DNA of 64,000 nt from Blastopirellula retiformator (GCF_007859755.1 NZ_SJPF01000004.1:779720-843719), one strand, 5' to 3'. Counted from the stretch's first letter, positions 1 to 8,390 are shown. Numbers and translations: made by a program. The notes: generated by a model not told the origin, from the letters alone.

Positions 1-241
1 CCGGAATTCGCATTTCGGCCGGATAGCGATAGTACAGGCTGTCGCTGCTCTTGTAGTACTCTTCGCCGTAGAAGTTTTGCGGGTAGTAGACGTAGGGATA
101 GTGGTAGAACCGCTCCCAGTCATACGTACCGTAGGTCCCGCCCCAAGCGCGACCGAAGGCGCGTTCTTGAGCTTCGACCGATTGGGTCGCTGATAGCAAT
201 GCTGTCGCGACAATTAGTCCCAAGACGATGCGCTTCAACAT
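1..241 (-). CDS. Tyr-rich secreted protein, N-terminal part (3' end outside window)
   Basis: The reading frame is open from an ATG at 241 down to the window edge, so only the first 80 residues are seen. Residues 1-25 form a clear signal peptide (basic start, hydrophobic core, cleavage near VEA-QE). The mature part is very rich in tyrosine and other aromatics (many Y, YY and FY pairs), with no recognised domain. A G-rich stretch (six G) about 7 nt before the ATG can serve as ribosome binding site. An exported envelope or matrix protein is a guess from composition; function unknown. Confidence 0.7.
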   Translation of the reverse strand, partial: MLKRIVLGLIVATALLSATQSVEAQERAFGRAWGGTYGTYDWERFYHYPYVYYPQNFYGEEYYKSSDSLYYRYPAEMRIP

Positions 242-452
242 CGTTTCCCCCCAAAATCAATATTTGCTTCCACGAAACCGTAGCGCGGCCGACGCTCGAC
301 GACGGTTCCGCTGCTCTTTGTTTCGGCAATCGGGTCGGCCTGGTTTTAACGAAAATCCGCTAGAACCGGCACAATGCGACCGAATCGCCCCTGGGGGAAG
401 CTGGAGACTTTGGGGGATGACCAACGCCAATCCACACGTTTTGCCACGTAGC

Positions 453-599
453 AGTCCGTTGATTTTCTCAACGGGCTGCTGGATCGCAGGGATGCGATCC
501 CAAAATAGCGACGTAAGTCGTTATTTTGGGATCCGCGAAGAGCTATGCTCTGAGCCTGGCGAGGTTGGAAAATGCCACGAGGGCATTTTTCAACAGGCA
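453..599 (+). repeat. Five-hairpin interspersed repeat, copy 1 (147 bp, complete)
   Basis: It matches 30034-30180 over the full 147 bp and 63083-63215 over the first 133 bp. Reading left to right it holds five consecutive inverted repeats: AGTCCGTT/AACGGGCT, GGATCGCA/TGCGATCC, a long stem around CAAAATA-GCGAC with loop GTAA, AGAGC-TAT-GCTCT, and GTTGGAAAATGCC/GGCATTTTTCAAC. The third stem is longer here than in the other copies (it extends to GATCCC/GGGATC). It lies between genes and has no coding potential. Confidence 0.85.
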
Positions 600-600
600 C

Positions 601-696
601 GTAGGGTCCGCTGTGCGGACCAGGAAGCGCCATCCAGGTTAGCCATTCGATCATGGACGCTCCATGACAGGACTTGGTCCGCACAGCGGACCCTAC
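601..696 (+). repeat. Inverted pair of GTAG-headed REP palindromes (BIME-like)
   Basis: A 22-nt unit at 601-622 begins GTAG and continues as the palindrome GGTCCGC-TGT-GCGGACC. The same unit occurs inverted at 675-696, giving perfect 22-nt arms. The 52-nt spacer carries a smaller hairpin (TCATGGA/TCCATGA). A GTAG tetranucleotide followed by an imperfect palindrome, arranged head to head, is the known layout of REPs moved by RAYT transposases; that this pair is such an element is inference. It starts one base after the five-hairpin repeat. Confidence 0.7.
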
Positions 697-740
697 CACG
701 ATTGATTGCCGAAAGCAGAGCCTCTTTACTGGAGCCTCAT

Positions 741-1523
741 TTACTGAGGCCCCTTCCCTTCGATGATTTCGTCTTCCCACTCGTCCATCAGCGGCCAGTC
801 GACGGCGCAGGTGCCGAAGTCGGCCATGTGCTGATACGACTCGAGCCGGGCGATCGTCTTGTCGAGCAAAGCGTCGTCCTTCTTGAAGATCGGACCATGG
901 CTGGGAAGCAGCCATTTGACGTCGCTTTCGCGAATTCTTTTTAGCGACTTGATGAACGCCGGAATGTCGCTGCCATGGTGGGCGTCGATGGCGCCGACGC
1001 AACCGTCGCGGTAGATGTTGTCGCCGGAGAAGAGCAAGTCGCCCATGCGGAAGCTGAGTTGGCTGTCGGTATGGCCGGGCGTGTGCCAGACTTCCAACTT
1101 CAGCTTGCCGACGGTGACGACGTCGCCATCTTCGATCTGATGCTCGATCTGCACCATCGGCATCTCGAGGTGGATATCCTGGGCGGCGATCTCAGCGAAG
1201 GTGATCAGCTTGTCCCCTGATTCCAGCGGCTTGACCGCCAGCGGATGCGAAGTGATCGTCGTGCCGAGCAGTTGCTTCGTCTTGGCCAGGCCCTGGATAT
1301 GGTCGACGTCGGCATGGGTGGCGATCAACGTCTTGCATTGCGACAGCGGGAAATCGAGCTGGCGGACCAGTTCGACAATCTCGTCGACCACTTCCTCGTA
1401 GCCGATATCAATCATGATCCATTCGTTCTCATCAAAGATGAGATAGACGTTACAGCCCAGCAGATGGCCCGCCTGAAAGTTCATCTCGATGACGTTCGGA
1501 AAAATCTCGCGCCGCGGCAGCAT
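741..1523 (-). CDS. Metallo-beta-lactamase-fold hydrolase
   Basis: The 260-residue protein has the MBL-fold layout: metal motif H70-x-D72-x-D74-H75, H151 in the WHTPGH motif, bridging D168 in FSGD, and H209 in LLPSHGP near the end. Glyoxalase II-like and lactonase-like hydrolases share this order. The second His of the usual HxHxDH is Asp, so metal site 1 is atypical; whether one or two metals bind is unclear. The ATG at 1523 is preferred because the longer upstream frame is of poor protein-like composition. There is no signal peptide, so it is probably cytoplasmic. It stands alone; substrate unknown. Confidence 0.85.
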   Translation of the reverse strand: MLPRREIFPNVIEMNFQAGHLLGCNVYLIFDENEWIMIDIGYEEVVDEIVELVRQLDFPLSQCKTLIATHADVDHIQGLAKTKQLLGTTITSHPLAVKPLESGDKLITFAEIAAQDIHLEMPMVQIEHQIEDGDVVTVGKLKLEVWHTPGHTDSQLSFRMGDLLFSGDNIYRDGCVGAIDAHHGSDIPAFIKSLKRIRESDVKWLLPSHGPIFKKDDALLDKTIARLESYQHMADFGTCAVDWPLMDEWEDEIIEGKGPQ

Positions 1524-1672
1524 ACTTGAGTCCTGACTATTGCATCGCGTGGGTAAGTGTTCGATTCTCTCGATCTTACCTGGATCGACGCCCAAACGAC
1601 AGTGACCGGGCCAACCATGGCGCTTTTCTGCCGAATTTGAGATAGGGTCGCAAGAGCCGCCGAGCGTCCCTC

Positions 1673-1906
1673 CTACGACGGGCGGTGGCTCAGCATCCGG
1701 GCCAGATCGCGGACATGGATCGTCTCGGGCTGCTGCCCCATGCGCTGCCAGATCAGATTGGCGTCTTCCCAATCCAATGAGAGATCGTTTCGGTGCGCGA
1801 ATTCGCAAATCGAACCGAGAGCGGCTCGTTCGTTTTCGGCCTCGAAAGTCCAGATGTAGGTTTCGCCGTTCTTTTCGTAGACGATTGCATTGACCGCTTG
1901 ATTCAT
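1673..1906 (-). CDS. Small hypothetical protein, 77 aa
   Basis: No family is recognised. The protein is soluble and mildly acidic, with a beta-like start ([16 protein letters not shown]) followed by helix-forming segments. GGGAGG lies about 9-14 nt before the ATG at 1906, a good ribosome binding site. The gene is on the same strand as the MBL hydrolase and 149 bp upstream of it, so co-transcription is possible. The small size leaves moderate doubt. Confidence 0.6.
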   Translation of the reverse strand: MNQAVNAIVYEKNGETYIWTFEAENERAALGSICEFAHRNDLSLDWEDANLIWQRMGQQPETIHVRDLARMLSHRPS

Positions 1907-2173
1907 GGCGCCATGTCCTCCCTGGCGTGAAAACCGATTCGCCTCTAAGTCTCTTGACTAACAGGAAACTTCCGCGGATCGGTCCAGCGAACGTTTCAAC
2001 ATTGTCGCCGCTTCAAATCCCTGAAACGACTTGACCCAGGGGAAAAAACTGGAGGGGATGCCCCTCTGGGTCGCATTGAAAGAATACTCCCGGCGCGTGC
2101 GCAATCCAAGCGCATTTTGGATACGGCTTGCCACACGCGGCGAGGAGCGAATCGTCACGACCGGAATACGCGG

Positions 2174-3058
2174 TTAACGCCGACGTCGGTGCTGCTGAAA
2201 GGCGGACTCTAAATAGTCGAGCAAATCCGATGCGATCATCCCATCGCCGCCAATCGTTTTAGCCGCTAGATCGCCAGCCAGCCCATGCAGATAAACGCCC
2301 AGCTGCGCGGCTTCGAATGCGGAAATCCCTTGCCCTAATAGCGCGGCAATGACGCCTGTCAGAACATCCCCTGCGCCGGCAGTCGCCATGCCGGGGTTGC
2401 CGGTCTCGTTGGAGTAAACCTGCTCGCCATCGGTCACCGTGGTACGATGCCCCTTTAGGACGAGAACGACGCCGTTTCGTTTGGCCATATCGGCGGCGAC
2501 GTCGGTCCAGCGGCCTTTCGGCAATTCGCGATCGCGGGCCAAACGGCGGAATTCGCCGGGATGCGGCGTCAACACGCGCGGACCGCCTGGTTCGGCCAGC
2601 GGATTTTCGCGCGAGCCGAGCGCGTTAATCGCATCGGCGTCGACCACCATCGGCGTCTTCAGATCGCAGTAGATATCTTGCACGAGCATGTCCAAACCAT
2701 GCGAACGCCCCAGTCCCGGACCAACGGCAACCACGTCCGAATTTTTTGCAACCTTGGCGATTTGATCGCGGGCATGCATCGGCAAGAGGCCACTGCGATC
2801 TTCGGGCAGCGCGATCGTCATGCAGGAAGGTTCGACCTGCGCGACCAGCGGCTGGACGCTTTTGGGAGTCGCGATCGTCGTCAGTCCCGCGCCGCAGCGG
2901 AGCGAAGCGACGCCGGTCAGCGAGATCGAGCCGGACATGCCCGGCGAACCGCCGATGGCCAGCACGCGACCATAGTCTCCCTTGTGGCTGTTGGTCTTGC
3001 GCTGTTGCAGACGGGGCAAGGCGACTGACGCGTCGTCTTTGCGGTGAGAGCGATCCAT
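2174..3058 (-). CDS. nnrD: ADP/ATP-dependent NAD(P)H-hydrate dehydratase
   Basis: A single YjeF C-terminal-type (ribokinase-like) domain of 294 residues. Visible family motifs in order are KGDYG (26-30), GGSPGMSG, VGPGLGR, VVDADAINAL, LTPHPGEF, VLKG and the catalytic GNPGMATAGAGDVLTG with its GAGD aspartate. The enzyme repairs damaged NAD(P)HX by nucleotide-dependent dehydration. The N-terminal epimerase domain (NnrE) found in bifunctional proteins is missing, so the epimerase should be encoded elsewhere. The ATG at 3058 is chosen, giving a 20-bp gap from larB; longer in-frame starts run into the larB coding sequence. Likely co-transcribed with larB. Confidence 0.92.
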   Translation of the reverse strand: MDRSHRKDDASVALPRLQQRKTNSHKGDYGRVLAIGGSPGMSGSISLTGVASLRCGAGLTTIATPKSVQPLVAQVEPSCMTIALPEDRSGLLPMHARDQIAKVAKNSDVVAVGPGLGRSHGLDMLVQDIYCDLKTPMVVDADAINALGSRENPLAEPGGPRVLTPHPGEFRRLARDRELPKGRWTDVAADMAKRNGVVLVLKGHRTTVTDGEQVYSNETGNPGMATAGAGDVLTGVIAALLGQGISAFEAAQLGVYLHGLAGDLAAKTIGGDGMIASDLLDYLESAFQQHRRRR

Positions 3059-3078
3059 CCTTGAATTCCTTTTTGCGG

Positions 3079-3861
3079 TTAGCGACGCCGACGCGTCGCG
3101 ATGATTCCTGCGTTGTAAGCGGCTCGAAATCCGGCGTCGATGTTTACCACCGTGACGTTCGAGGCGCAACTGTTGAGCATCCCGAGAAGAGCCGCGACTC
3201 CGCCGAAACTAGCGCCGTAGCCGACGCTGGTAGGAGTCGCAATCACAGGACAAGCGAGATAGCCGCCGACCACGCTGGGCAACGCCCCTTCCATGCCGGC
3301 GACGACGATGACCGCATCGCAATCGGCAAGCTCGCCAATGCGCTCCGGCAGACGGTGGGGTCCGGCGACGCCGACGTCATGGATCGTCGTCACATCGACG
3401 TTCATCCATAACAACGTCTCGCGGGCCTCTTCGGCAACCGGCAAGTCGCTAGAGCCGGCGGTGATCAAACCGACCTTCCCTTGCGACGGTTGACCGGCGC
3501 TGCCTAGGCGAACCGTTCGTCCGACCGGGTTGTAGGTCGCGCCGTCCAACTTGGCGACGATGGCGGCGCCTTTTTCAGCGTCGATGCGGGTCGCCATGCA
3601 CGACTGTCCGGCTTCCTGCTGACGCTGAAAGATCTCCAGGATCGTTTCGGCCGATTTGCCTTCGCCATAGACGACCTCCGGAAATCCGCATCGGCCCGAG
3701 CGGTCGAGGTCGAGCGAAGCGCCTTGCAGCGGAGCGGTCTTGGCAGCCGGCTCCGGCGTCGCCATCTGGGCGATTTGATCAATAAAGTCGGGAAGCGAAA
3801 CGCGTCCGGCACGGAGCGATTTCGCTAGTTTTTCCATTTCGCTGCGGTTCATGGCCAACAT
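3079..3861 (-). CDS. larB: Nickel pincer cofactor biosynthesis protein LarB
   Basis: The 260-residue protein has the LarB layout: a helical N-terminal part, then a PurE-like carboxylase domain with TAGSSDLPVAEEA, HDVGVAGPHRL, VAGMEGALPSVVGG, TPTSVGYGASFGG and MLNSCASNVTVVNID. LarB carboxylates and hydrolyses nicotinic acid adenine dinucleotide, the first step of the nickel-pincer nucleotide of lactate racemase and related LarA enzymes; a cysteine, probably that of NSC, is the known covalent site. larC, larE and larA are not nearby. A second ATG lies at 3852, and neither start has a clear ribosome binding site. nnrD follows after 20 bp. Confidence 0.9.
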   Translation of the reverse strand: MLAMNRSEMEKLAKSLRAGRVSLPDFIDQIAQMATPEPAAKTAPLQGASLDLDRSGRCGFPEVVYGEGKSAETILEIFQRQQEAGQSCMATRIDAEKGAAIVAKLDGATYNPVGRTVRLGSAGQPSQGKVGLITAGSSDLPVAEEARETLLWMNVDVTTIHDVGVAGPHRLPERIGELADCDAVIVVAGMEGALPSVVGGYLACPVIATPTSVGYGASFGGVAALLGMLNSCASNVTVVNIDAGFRAAYNAGIIATRRRR

Positions 3862-3896
3862 AATACCGCAGACGCCGGCTCTCGTTGAGGGCGGTA

Positions 3897-5237
3897 TCAG
3901 CCGTCAGCGGCATTCTCAGGCGTTTCGCCGACGTCCTGCGAGCACTCCCACCCCAGTTTTCCGAGCCAAACGGCGTAAAACAGGGCGTATCCGGTCGTCA
4001 GCACCCCAGCCGGCAGCACCATATATTTCACGTACTGGTACTCTTCGCCGCAAAAAAAGTACCCGATCCCCATCGCTACCAGGACCACTGCCAGCACGGC
4101 GCCGGTCACCATGTAGAACAAAATCCATTTGTGTAGTTTGCGTCCGACGGCGGCCAGAATCGAACTGCTGAGCGGAACCAGCGGCGTGCCGGAGTCAAGC
4201 AGCGACAAATAGAAGTAGGGAAACAGCACAAAGCTGAGCCCCCCCAGCGGCACGCCCAAGTAGGGCGAAATCAGGGCGCTGACCAGCCCGGACGGCAACA
4301 GCGCCATCATCAATGCAATGACGAAAAAGACGGTCTCCATGATCCGCTCAAACGCTGGGGTCTCGGGCCATACCAAATGGGCGACCCCGCTGGCGATTGA
4401 CGTCGAAATGTTCATGAACGCCGAAGCGAGATAGACCAGCACGATCGCGCCAATCACCACCGTCAAAGCCGATAGCACAAAGCTGGTCAAGTAGGCGCCA
4501 AAGCCGCCAATCCCATCGGTGACGTTGATTCGAACCAACATCGCGTTGATTCCGGTATACAGCACGACCGCCATCCCCAACGCCGCCACGATCCACCGCG
4601 TCAGAAATTGGACTTCGCAAAAAAACTTGAAATCGGTCTTGATCGCATCGGGCGCCAGCGAAACCGGGTTCTTCACCCGCGTCGCCCGCGGATCGTAGTC
4701 CTCCGGCGTCAGGCTCTCCCGCTTCTTCTCGGCATACGGCTCCGCTTCGTACGCGGTCGCCGCCGTTTGCTCGACCGCTTTCTGATAGGGCTTGTCGGCG
4801 TAGGTGTGGCGTTCGCGTTCAACTTTGGCCTGACGCTCCGCTTCTTCAAAGTAGCGGGCCGCCATCTGTTTCGAAGCGCTGTCGTCGTGCGTCTCTTCCT
4901 TCAGCGAGTAGAAGTCGTCGTCATCCGTCGTCTGCGGTTTGGGGGGCAGTTTCTTGGCCGGCGCCTTGGCCACAAACGCCGTCTCGCAGTCGGGGCACTT
5001 CACCTTCTTGCCCAAGTCGGCCGACTGGATCGTGACCCGCGTGTTGCAAAGCGGACAGACGACCGCTTCGGTCTCCTCATTGTCGCGCCCGCCCGAGCGA
5101 ATCACGCCGACCGCGTCCGGCTGCGGCACGCGCAGCGAATGTTCGCAATGCGGACAAGTAAACGAGTCCCCGGCGGCCGAAGCGGCGGCCTGCAATTGGG
5201 CGCTGCAGGAAGTACAGGCGAATTTCAAGATTTCCAT
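3897..5237 (-). CDS. Double zinc-ribbon, multi-pass membrane protein
   Basis: The 446-residue protein starts with a zinc ribbon (C8-x2-C11, C28-x2-C31) and a second CPLC...CPDC ribbon around residues 61-83. A charged, probably disordered linker of about 100 residues follows, then about six hydrophobic segments between residues 210 and 430. Zinc-ribbon N-termini on membrane proteins are common among uncharacterised planctomycete proteins. No enzyme motif was seen. It stands 35 bp upstream of larB on the same strand, so it may be the first gene of that transcript. Function unknown. Confidence 0.8.
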   Translation of the reverse strand: MEILKFACTSCSAQLQAAASAAGDSFTCPHCEHSLRVPQPDAVGVIRSGGRDNEETEAVVCPLCNTRVTIQSADLGKKVKCPDCETAFVAKAPAKKLPPKPQTTDDDDFYSLKEETHDDSASKQMAARYFEEAERQAKVERERHTYADKPYQKAVEQTAATAYEAEPYAEKKRESLTPEDYDPRATRVKNPVSLAPDAIKTDFKFFCEVQFLTRWIVAALGMAVVLYTGINAMLVRINVTDGIGGFGAYLTSFVLSALTVVIGAIVLVYLASAFMNISTSIASGVAHLVWPETPAFERIMETVFFVIALMMALLPSGLVSALISPYLGVPLGGLSFVLFPYFYLSLLDSGTPLVPLSSSILAAVGRKLHKWILFYMVTGAVLAVVLVAMGIGYFFCGEEYQYVKYMVLPAGVLTTGYALFYAVWLGKLGWECSQDVGETPENAADG

Positions 5238-5524
5238 AACAAGTCTCGGCGTCGCGTCTTCGGCTGCCTAATCGAATGGTCTGTTATGCGGCTGACTTGC
5301 CCTTACCATTTGCCAGTCTACCGCGCCAAAGCGGCCGACGGCGAATCGGGGCACGGCGATTTATCTTAAACCGATTGGAGGAATTCCGACTGTTTTTCGT
5401 CCGAAAGTCGCTCATATTTCAGAGAAACCTCACAGGATTCTCCGTTGTCGCTTGTCGAGAGCGGTTCGACGTACAAAAATAAGTAGCTTCGTCCGCTCCC
5501 CCCTACTTTAAGCCAGGCAGTCGC

Positions 5525-6487
5525 GTGCGTTTGCTGCACGATCTCGAGCACGTTCCGTCCGAAATTCTGGGCGGCGCGCTCACCATCGGAAACTTTGACG
5601 GCGTCCATCGCGGACATGCCCGGATCGTCGAGGCGATCCGCCGGCAAGCGCGCGCCGTGCAAGGCCCGACGATCGTCTTCACGTTCGACCCGCATCCGGT
5701 GCGTCTGCTGCGGCCACAGCAAACGCCGCCGCCGCTGACCTGGACGCGCCGCAAAGCGCAACTGCTGGCGCAACTGGGGGTCGACGCGATGATCGCCTAT
5801 CCAACCGATCGCGCTCTGCTAGAACTCTCGGCCGAAGACTTCTTTCAACAGATCGTCGTCGACAAGCTGCAAGCCAAAGCGATGGTCGAAGGGCCGAACT
5901 TCTACTTCGGCCGCGACCGCCGCGGCAACACCCAACTGCTGGGCGAACTTTGTCAGCAACATGCGCTGGAACTCGAAATCGTACAGCCGCTCGAGCTGCC
6001 CGGCGACGCCGAGATCATTTCCAGCAGTCGCGTCCGTCAGGCGATCGCCGCCGGCGAAATCGAAACCGCGCGGCGAATGCTGACCGAACCTTATCGCCTG
6101 CGGGGCATGGTGACGCATGGCGCTGGCCGCGGTAACACGCTGGGGTTCGCCACCGCCAACCTGGAGGCGATCGATACCATCGTGCCGGCGCATGGCGTCT
6201 ATGCCGGCTATGTCGTGCGGAAAGAACTGACGCATGCCGCCGCGATTCACATCGGACCCAATCCAACTTTCGGCGAGGGGCATCCGAAAGTCGAAGCGCA
6301 CCTGTTAGATTTTGAAGGCTCGCTGTATGGCGAGCCGCTCGAGTTGGCGTTCCTGGCTCGATTGCGTGACGTGCGCACCTTTGACGATGCAGAGCAATTA
6401 ACCAGTCAGATACATCAAGACGTCGAAGCGGTGAAGCGTGCGTACAGCGATTGGCTGACGCCCGACGTCAGGGAAGAAACGAAATGA
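5525..6487 (+). CDS. ribF: Bifunctional riboflavin kinase / FAD synthetase
   Basis: The N-terminal nucleotidyltransferase domain (residues about 15-175) shows IGNFDGVHRGH with the HxGH-type adenylylation motif and the ISSSRVRQ motif. The C-terminal riboflavin kinase domain (about 180-310) shows GRGNTLGFATAN, VYAGYV, IHIGPNPTFGE and VEAHLLDFEGSLYG. The protein makes FMN and FAD from riboflavin in the cytoplasm. Its length, 320 residues, is normal. The start is GTG at 5525. The stop overlaps the next gene's start by ATGA, so ribF and nrnA are probably translationally coupled. Confidence 0.95.
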   Translation: MRLLHDLEHVPSEILGGALTIGNFDGVHRGHARIVEAIRRQARAVQGPTIVFTFDPHPVRLLRPQQTPPPLTWTRRKAQLLAQLGVDAMIAYPTDRALLELSAEDFFQQIVVDKLQAKAMVEGPNFYFGRDRRGNTQLLGELCQQHALELEIVQPLELPGDAEIISSSRVRQAIAAGEIETARRMLTEPYRLRGMVTHGAGRGNTLGFATANLEAIDTIVPAHGVYAGYVVRKELTHAAAIHIGPNPTFGEGHPKVEAHLLDFEGSLYGEPLELAFLARLRDVRTFDDAEQLTSQIHQDVEAVKRAYSDWLTPDVREETK

Positions 6488-7479
6488 GCGACATCAACAT
6501 CGACTGGAAAAAATTGGGCGAAGCGATCGCTCCGTACCAACGCTTTCTGCTGACCAGCCACGTACGCCCCGACTGCGACGCCCTCGGCAGCGAATTGGGA
6601 ATGGCGGCGCTGCTGCGGCAGATGGGGAAAGAAGCGTTGATCGTCAACGCTTCCGAAACCCCGCCGCATCTCTCGTTTATCGACCCCACCGGCGAAGTTC
6701 GCGTATTGGGTCGCGACGTCACCGCCGCGGCGCTCGAAGGAACCTTCGACGCGCTAATGGTCGTCGATACCGGCGCCTGGATTCAACTGGCCGAAATGGG
6801 CGAGGTGCTCAAAGCGTTCGCTGGCCCCAAGTTCGTCCTGGATCATCACGTCAGCGAAGATGATCTGGGCGCCGAGGTCTTCAAAGACTCGACCGCCGAA
6901 GCGACCGGCCGGTTGATCTACGAAGCGGCCGAGGCCTGGGGACTTTCGCTCGACCCGCAAACCGCCTCGCAGCTGTTCACCGCCATCGCCACCGATACCG
7001 GCTGGTTCCGTTTTAGCTCGGTCACCAGCGGCACCTATCGCGCGATCGCCGGCCTGGTCGACGCTGGCGCCTCGCCGGCCGCCGTCTACGCCGATCTCTA
7101 CGAACGGGATCGGTTGGCCCGCGTGCTGTTGCGGGGACGTATCCTGGCGAAGGTGAACGTCATCTCCGACGGCCGACTCGCCTACAGCACCGCCGAGTCA
7201 TCCGACTTCGAGTTGACCGGTTCGACCACCAGCGATACCGAAGATGCGATCAACATGATGCTGGTCATCCAGGGGGTCAAAGCGGCGGTCCTGTTTATCG
7301 AACTTCCCGACGGCGGCATCAAAGCGAGCTTCCGCAGCCGCTCGGCGCTCGACGTCTCGCAAGTCGCCGCCAACTTCGGCGGCGGCGGCCACAAGATGGC
7401 GGCCGGCGCCACGCTGTCGACCACGCTCACCAAAGCGATGGAAAGCGTCCTGCCGGTGATGCAGCAAGGTTTGGGTTAA
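6484..7479 (+). CDS. nrnA: DHH/DHHA1 phosphoesterase, NrnA-type nanoRNase / pAp phosphatase
   Basis: The 331-residue protein has a DHH domain with SHVRPDCDALGS (H26, D30, D32), VVDTG and LDHH, and a C-terminal DHHA1 domain ending in FGGGGHKMAAGA. This is the layout of NrnA-like proteins that degrade oligoribonucleotides and dephosphorylate pAp. The ATG at 6484 overlaps the ribF stop (ATGA); an upstream in-frame ATG at 6451 would overlap further and is less likely. REP-like sequence begins 15-20 bp after the stop and may end the transcript. Confidence 0.88.
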   Translation: MSDINIDWKKLGEAIAPYQRFLLTSHVRPDCDALGSELGMAALLRQMGKEALIVNASETPPHLSFIDPTGEVRVLGRDVTAAALEGTFDALMVVDTGAWIQLAEMGEVLKAFAGPKFVLDHHVSEDDLGAEVFKDSTAEATGRLIYEAAEAWGLSLDPQTASQLFTAIATDTGWFRFSSVTSGTYRAIAGLVDAGASPAAVYADLYERDRLARVLLRGRILAKVNVISDGRLAYSTAESSDFELTGSTTSDTEDAINMMLVIQGVKAAVLFIELPDGGIKASFRSRSALDVSQVAANFGGGGHKMAAGATLSTTLTKAMESVLPVMQQGLG

Positions 7480-7493
7480 GCTTTCGTTCTTCA

Positions 7494-7566
7494 GCCCCAA
7501 AGGGGCGCCGCTAAGGTAGCCCTGGGTAATGCGCCCATTAGAATCCCCAAGCCCCATCGGGGCGAT
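7494..7566 (+). repeat. REP-like palindromes on the 3' side of the RAYT gene
   Basis: The stretch holds a short hairpin (GCCCC-AAA-GGGGC), a GTAG-headed unit starting at 7516 (GTAGCCCTGGGT) and another hairpin (CCCC-ATC-GGGG). Related pieces occur inverted at 8026-8158 on the other side of the RAYT gene, so GTAG units flank the gene pointing inward. Confidence 0.65.
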
Positions 7567-8022
7567 CTAATCCCAGACGAAACGTTCGTCCAACTCCACA
7601 CCATGCCGTCGACAGATCTCGCGAAACTCCGCTTGAAAATCGAATCGACGGTGGTGCTCGACTTGATTTCGGATGTAGTCGACAACATCAGGAACCTTCG
7701 ATTCGCTCACCGAAAAAACGCCGTATCCCGCCTGCCAACCGAAATCGTGATACCCGGCCCCTTTCGACTTCAACCATTTCGAAGACGCGGCCTTCACCTT
7801 GGCGACGATATCTGCCAACGTCGTCGTTCGCGACAACAGGAACAAAAGGTGGACGTGATCTTCAGCGCCGCCGACGATTTTCGGTTCGCAATCGGAACTG
7901 GTTAGGCAGGTTGCGAGATAGGCGTGAAGCTCTGTTCGAATTCCCTCATCGCGAAAGAACGCCTGGCGACGTTTCGTCGAGAATATGAGATGACACCAGA
8001 TGCGCGCCAGCGATTGCGGCAT
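7567..8022 (-). CDS. REP-associated tyrosine transposase (RAYT, Y1/IS200-like)
   Basis: The 151-residue protein is a Y1 transposase-type domain: HUH motif HVHLLF (H56, H58) and a likely nucleophile Y116 in VVDYIRNQVEHH. The spacing and the C-terminal EHH fit RAYT/TnpA-REP proteins, single-strand nucleases that cut at REP sequences with a GTAG-like tetranucleotide. The frame is intact. It is flanked by inverted GTAG-headed palindromes rather than IS200 ends, which favours a domesticated RAYT over an autonomous IS. No accessory gene is present. Confidence 0.88.
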   Translation of the reverse strand: MPQSLARIWCHLIFSTKRRQAFFRDEGIRTELHAYLATCLTSSDCEPKIVGGAEDHVHLLFLLSRTTTLADIVAKVKAASSKWLKSKGAGYHDFGWQAGYGVFSVSESKVPDVVDYIRNQVEHHRRFDFQAEFREICRRHGVELDERFVWD

Positions 8023-8025
8023 GGT

Positions 8026-8158
8026 CGGCCCCTTTGGCGATTCCCGTTAGATCGCCCCGGTGGGGCTTGCGACCGATTGGGGCCTGCTGACCCAGGGCTG
8101 CGTCGCTGACGCGACTCCACCCTGGGCTACTTTAGATCGGCCCTTTGGGCTTGGGGTC
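8026..8158 (-). repeat. REP/BIME-like palindromes on the 5' side of the RAYT gene
   Basis: The core at 8091-8130, read on the minus strand, begins GTAG and continues as a long imperfect palindrome (CCCAGGG...CCCTGGG outer stem, GCGAC/GTCGC inner stem). Smaller hairpins flank it (CCCC-GGT-GGGG and GGCCC-TTT-GGGC type). It lies directly upstream of the RAYT start and matches parts of 7494-7566 in inverse orientation. Confidence 0.7.
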
Positions 8159-8390
8159 ATTGGGCGTGACGCCGCTGCCACGGCGACTCGGTGCGGGCAT
8201 TCCGATCATGACTTGTTGAATCTCCACCGCTAGCAGCGCCAGCCTCCCTGCAACTCTTCTTTACCGGAGAACCCGGCAAAATCGTTCAGGTCGAGCCTCT
8301 GCGTTGGCCGATGCAAGAGAAGACGCCAAGCATGGCGCGGCTGGCGGTTGCTAGCCGACCCTTGATCTACACTTGCGAATCCGGCTCCCC

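Noticed and set aside
228..944. Plus-strand open frame crossing the first repeat region
   Set aside because: It runs through the five-hairpin repeat, the REP pair and the antisense of the MBL gene; not a plausible protein.
1958..2158. 66-codon minus-strand frame between the 77-aa gene and nnrD
   Set aside because: No ribosome binding site, no domain, basic composition; probably chance.
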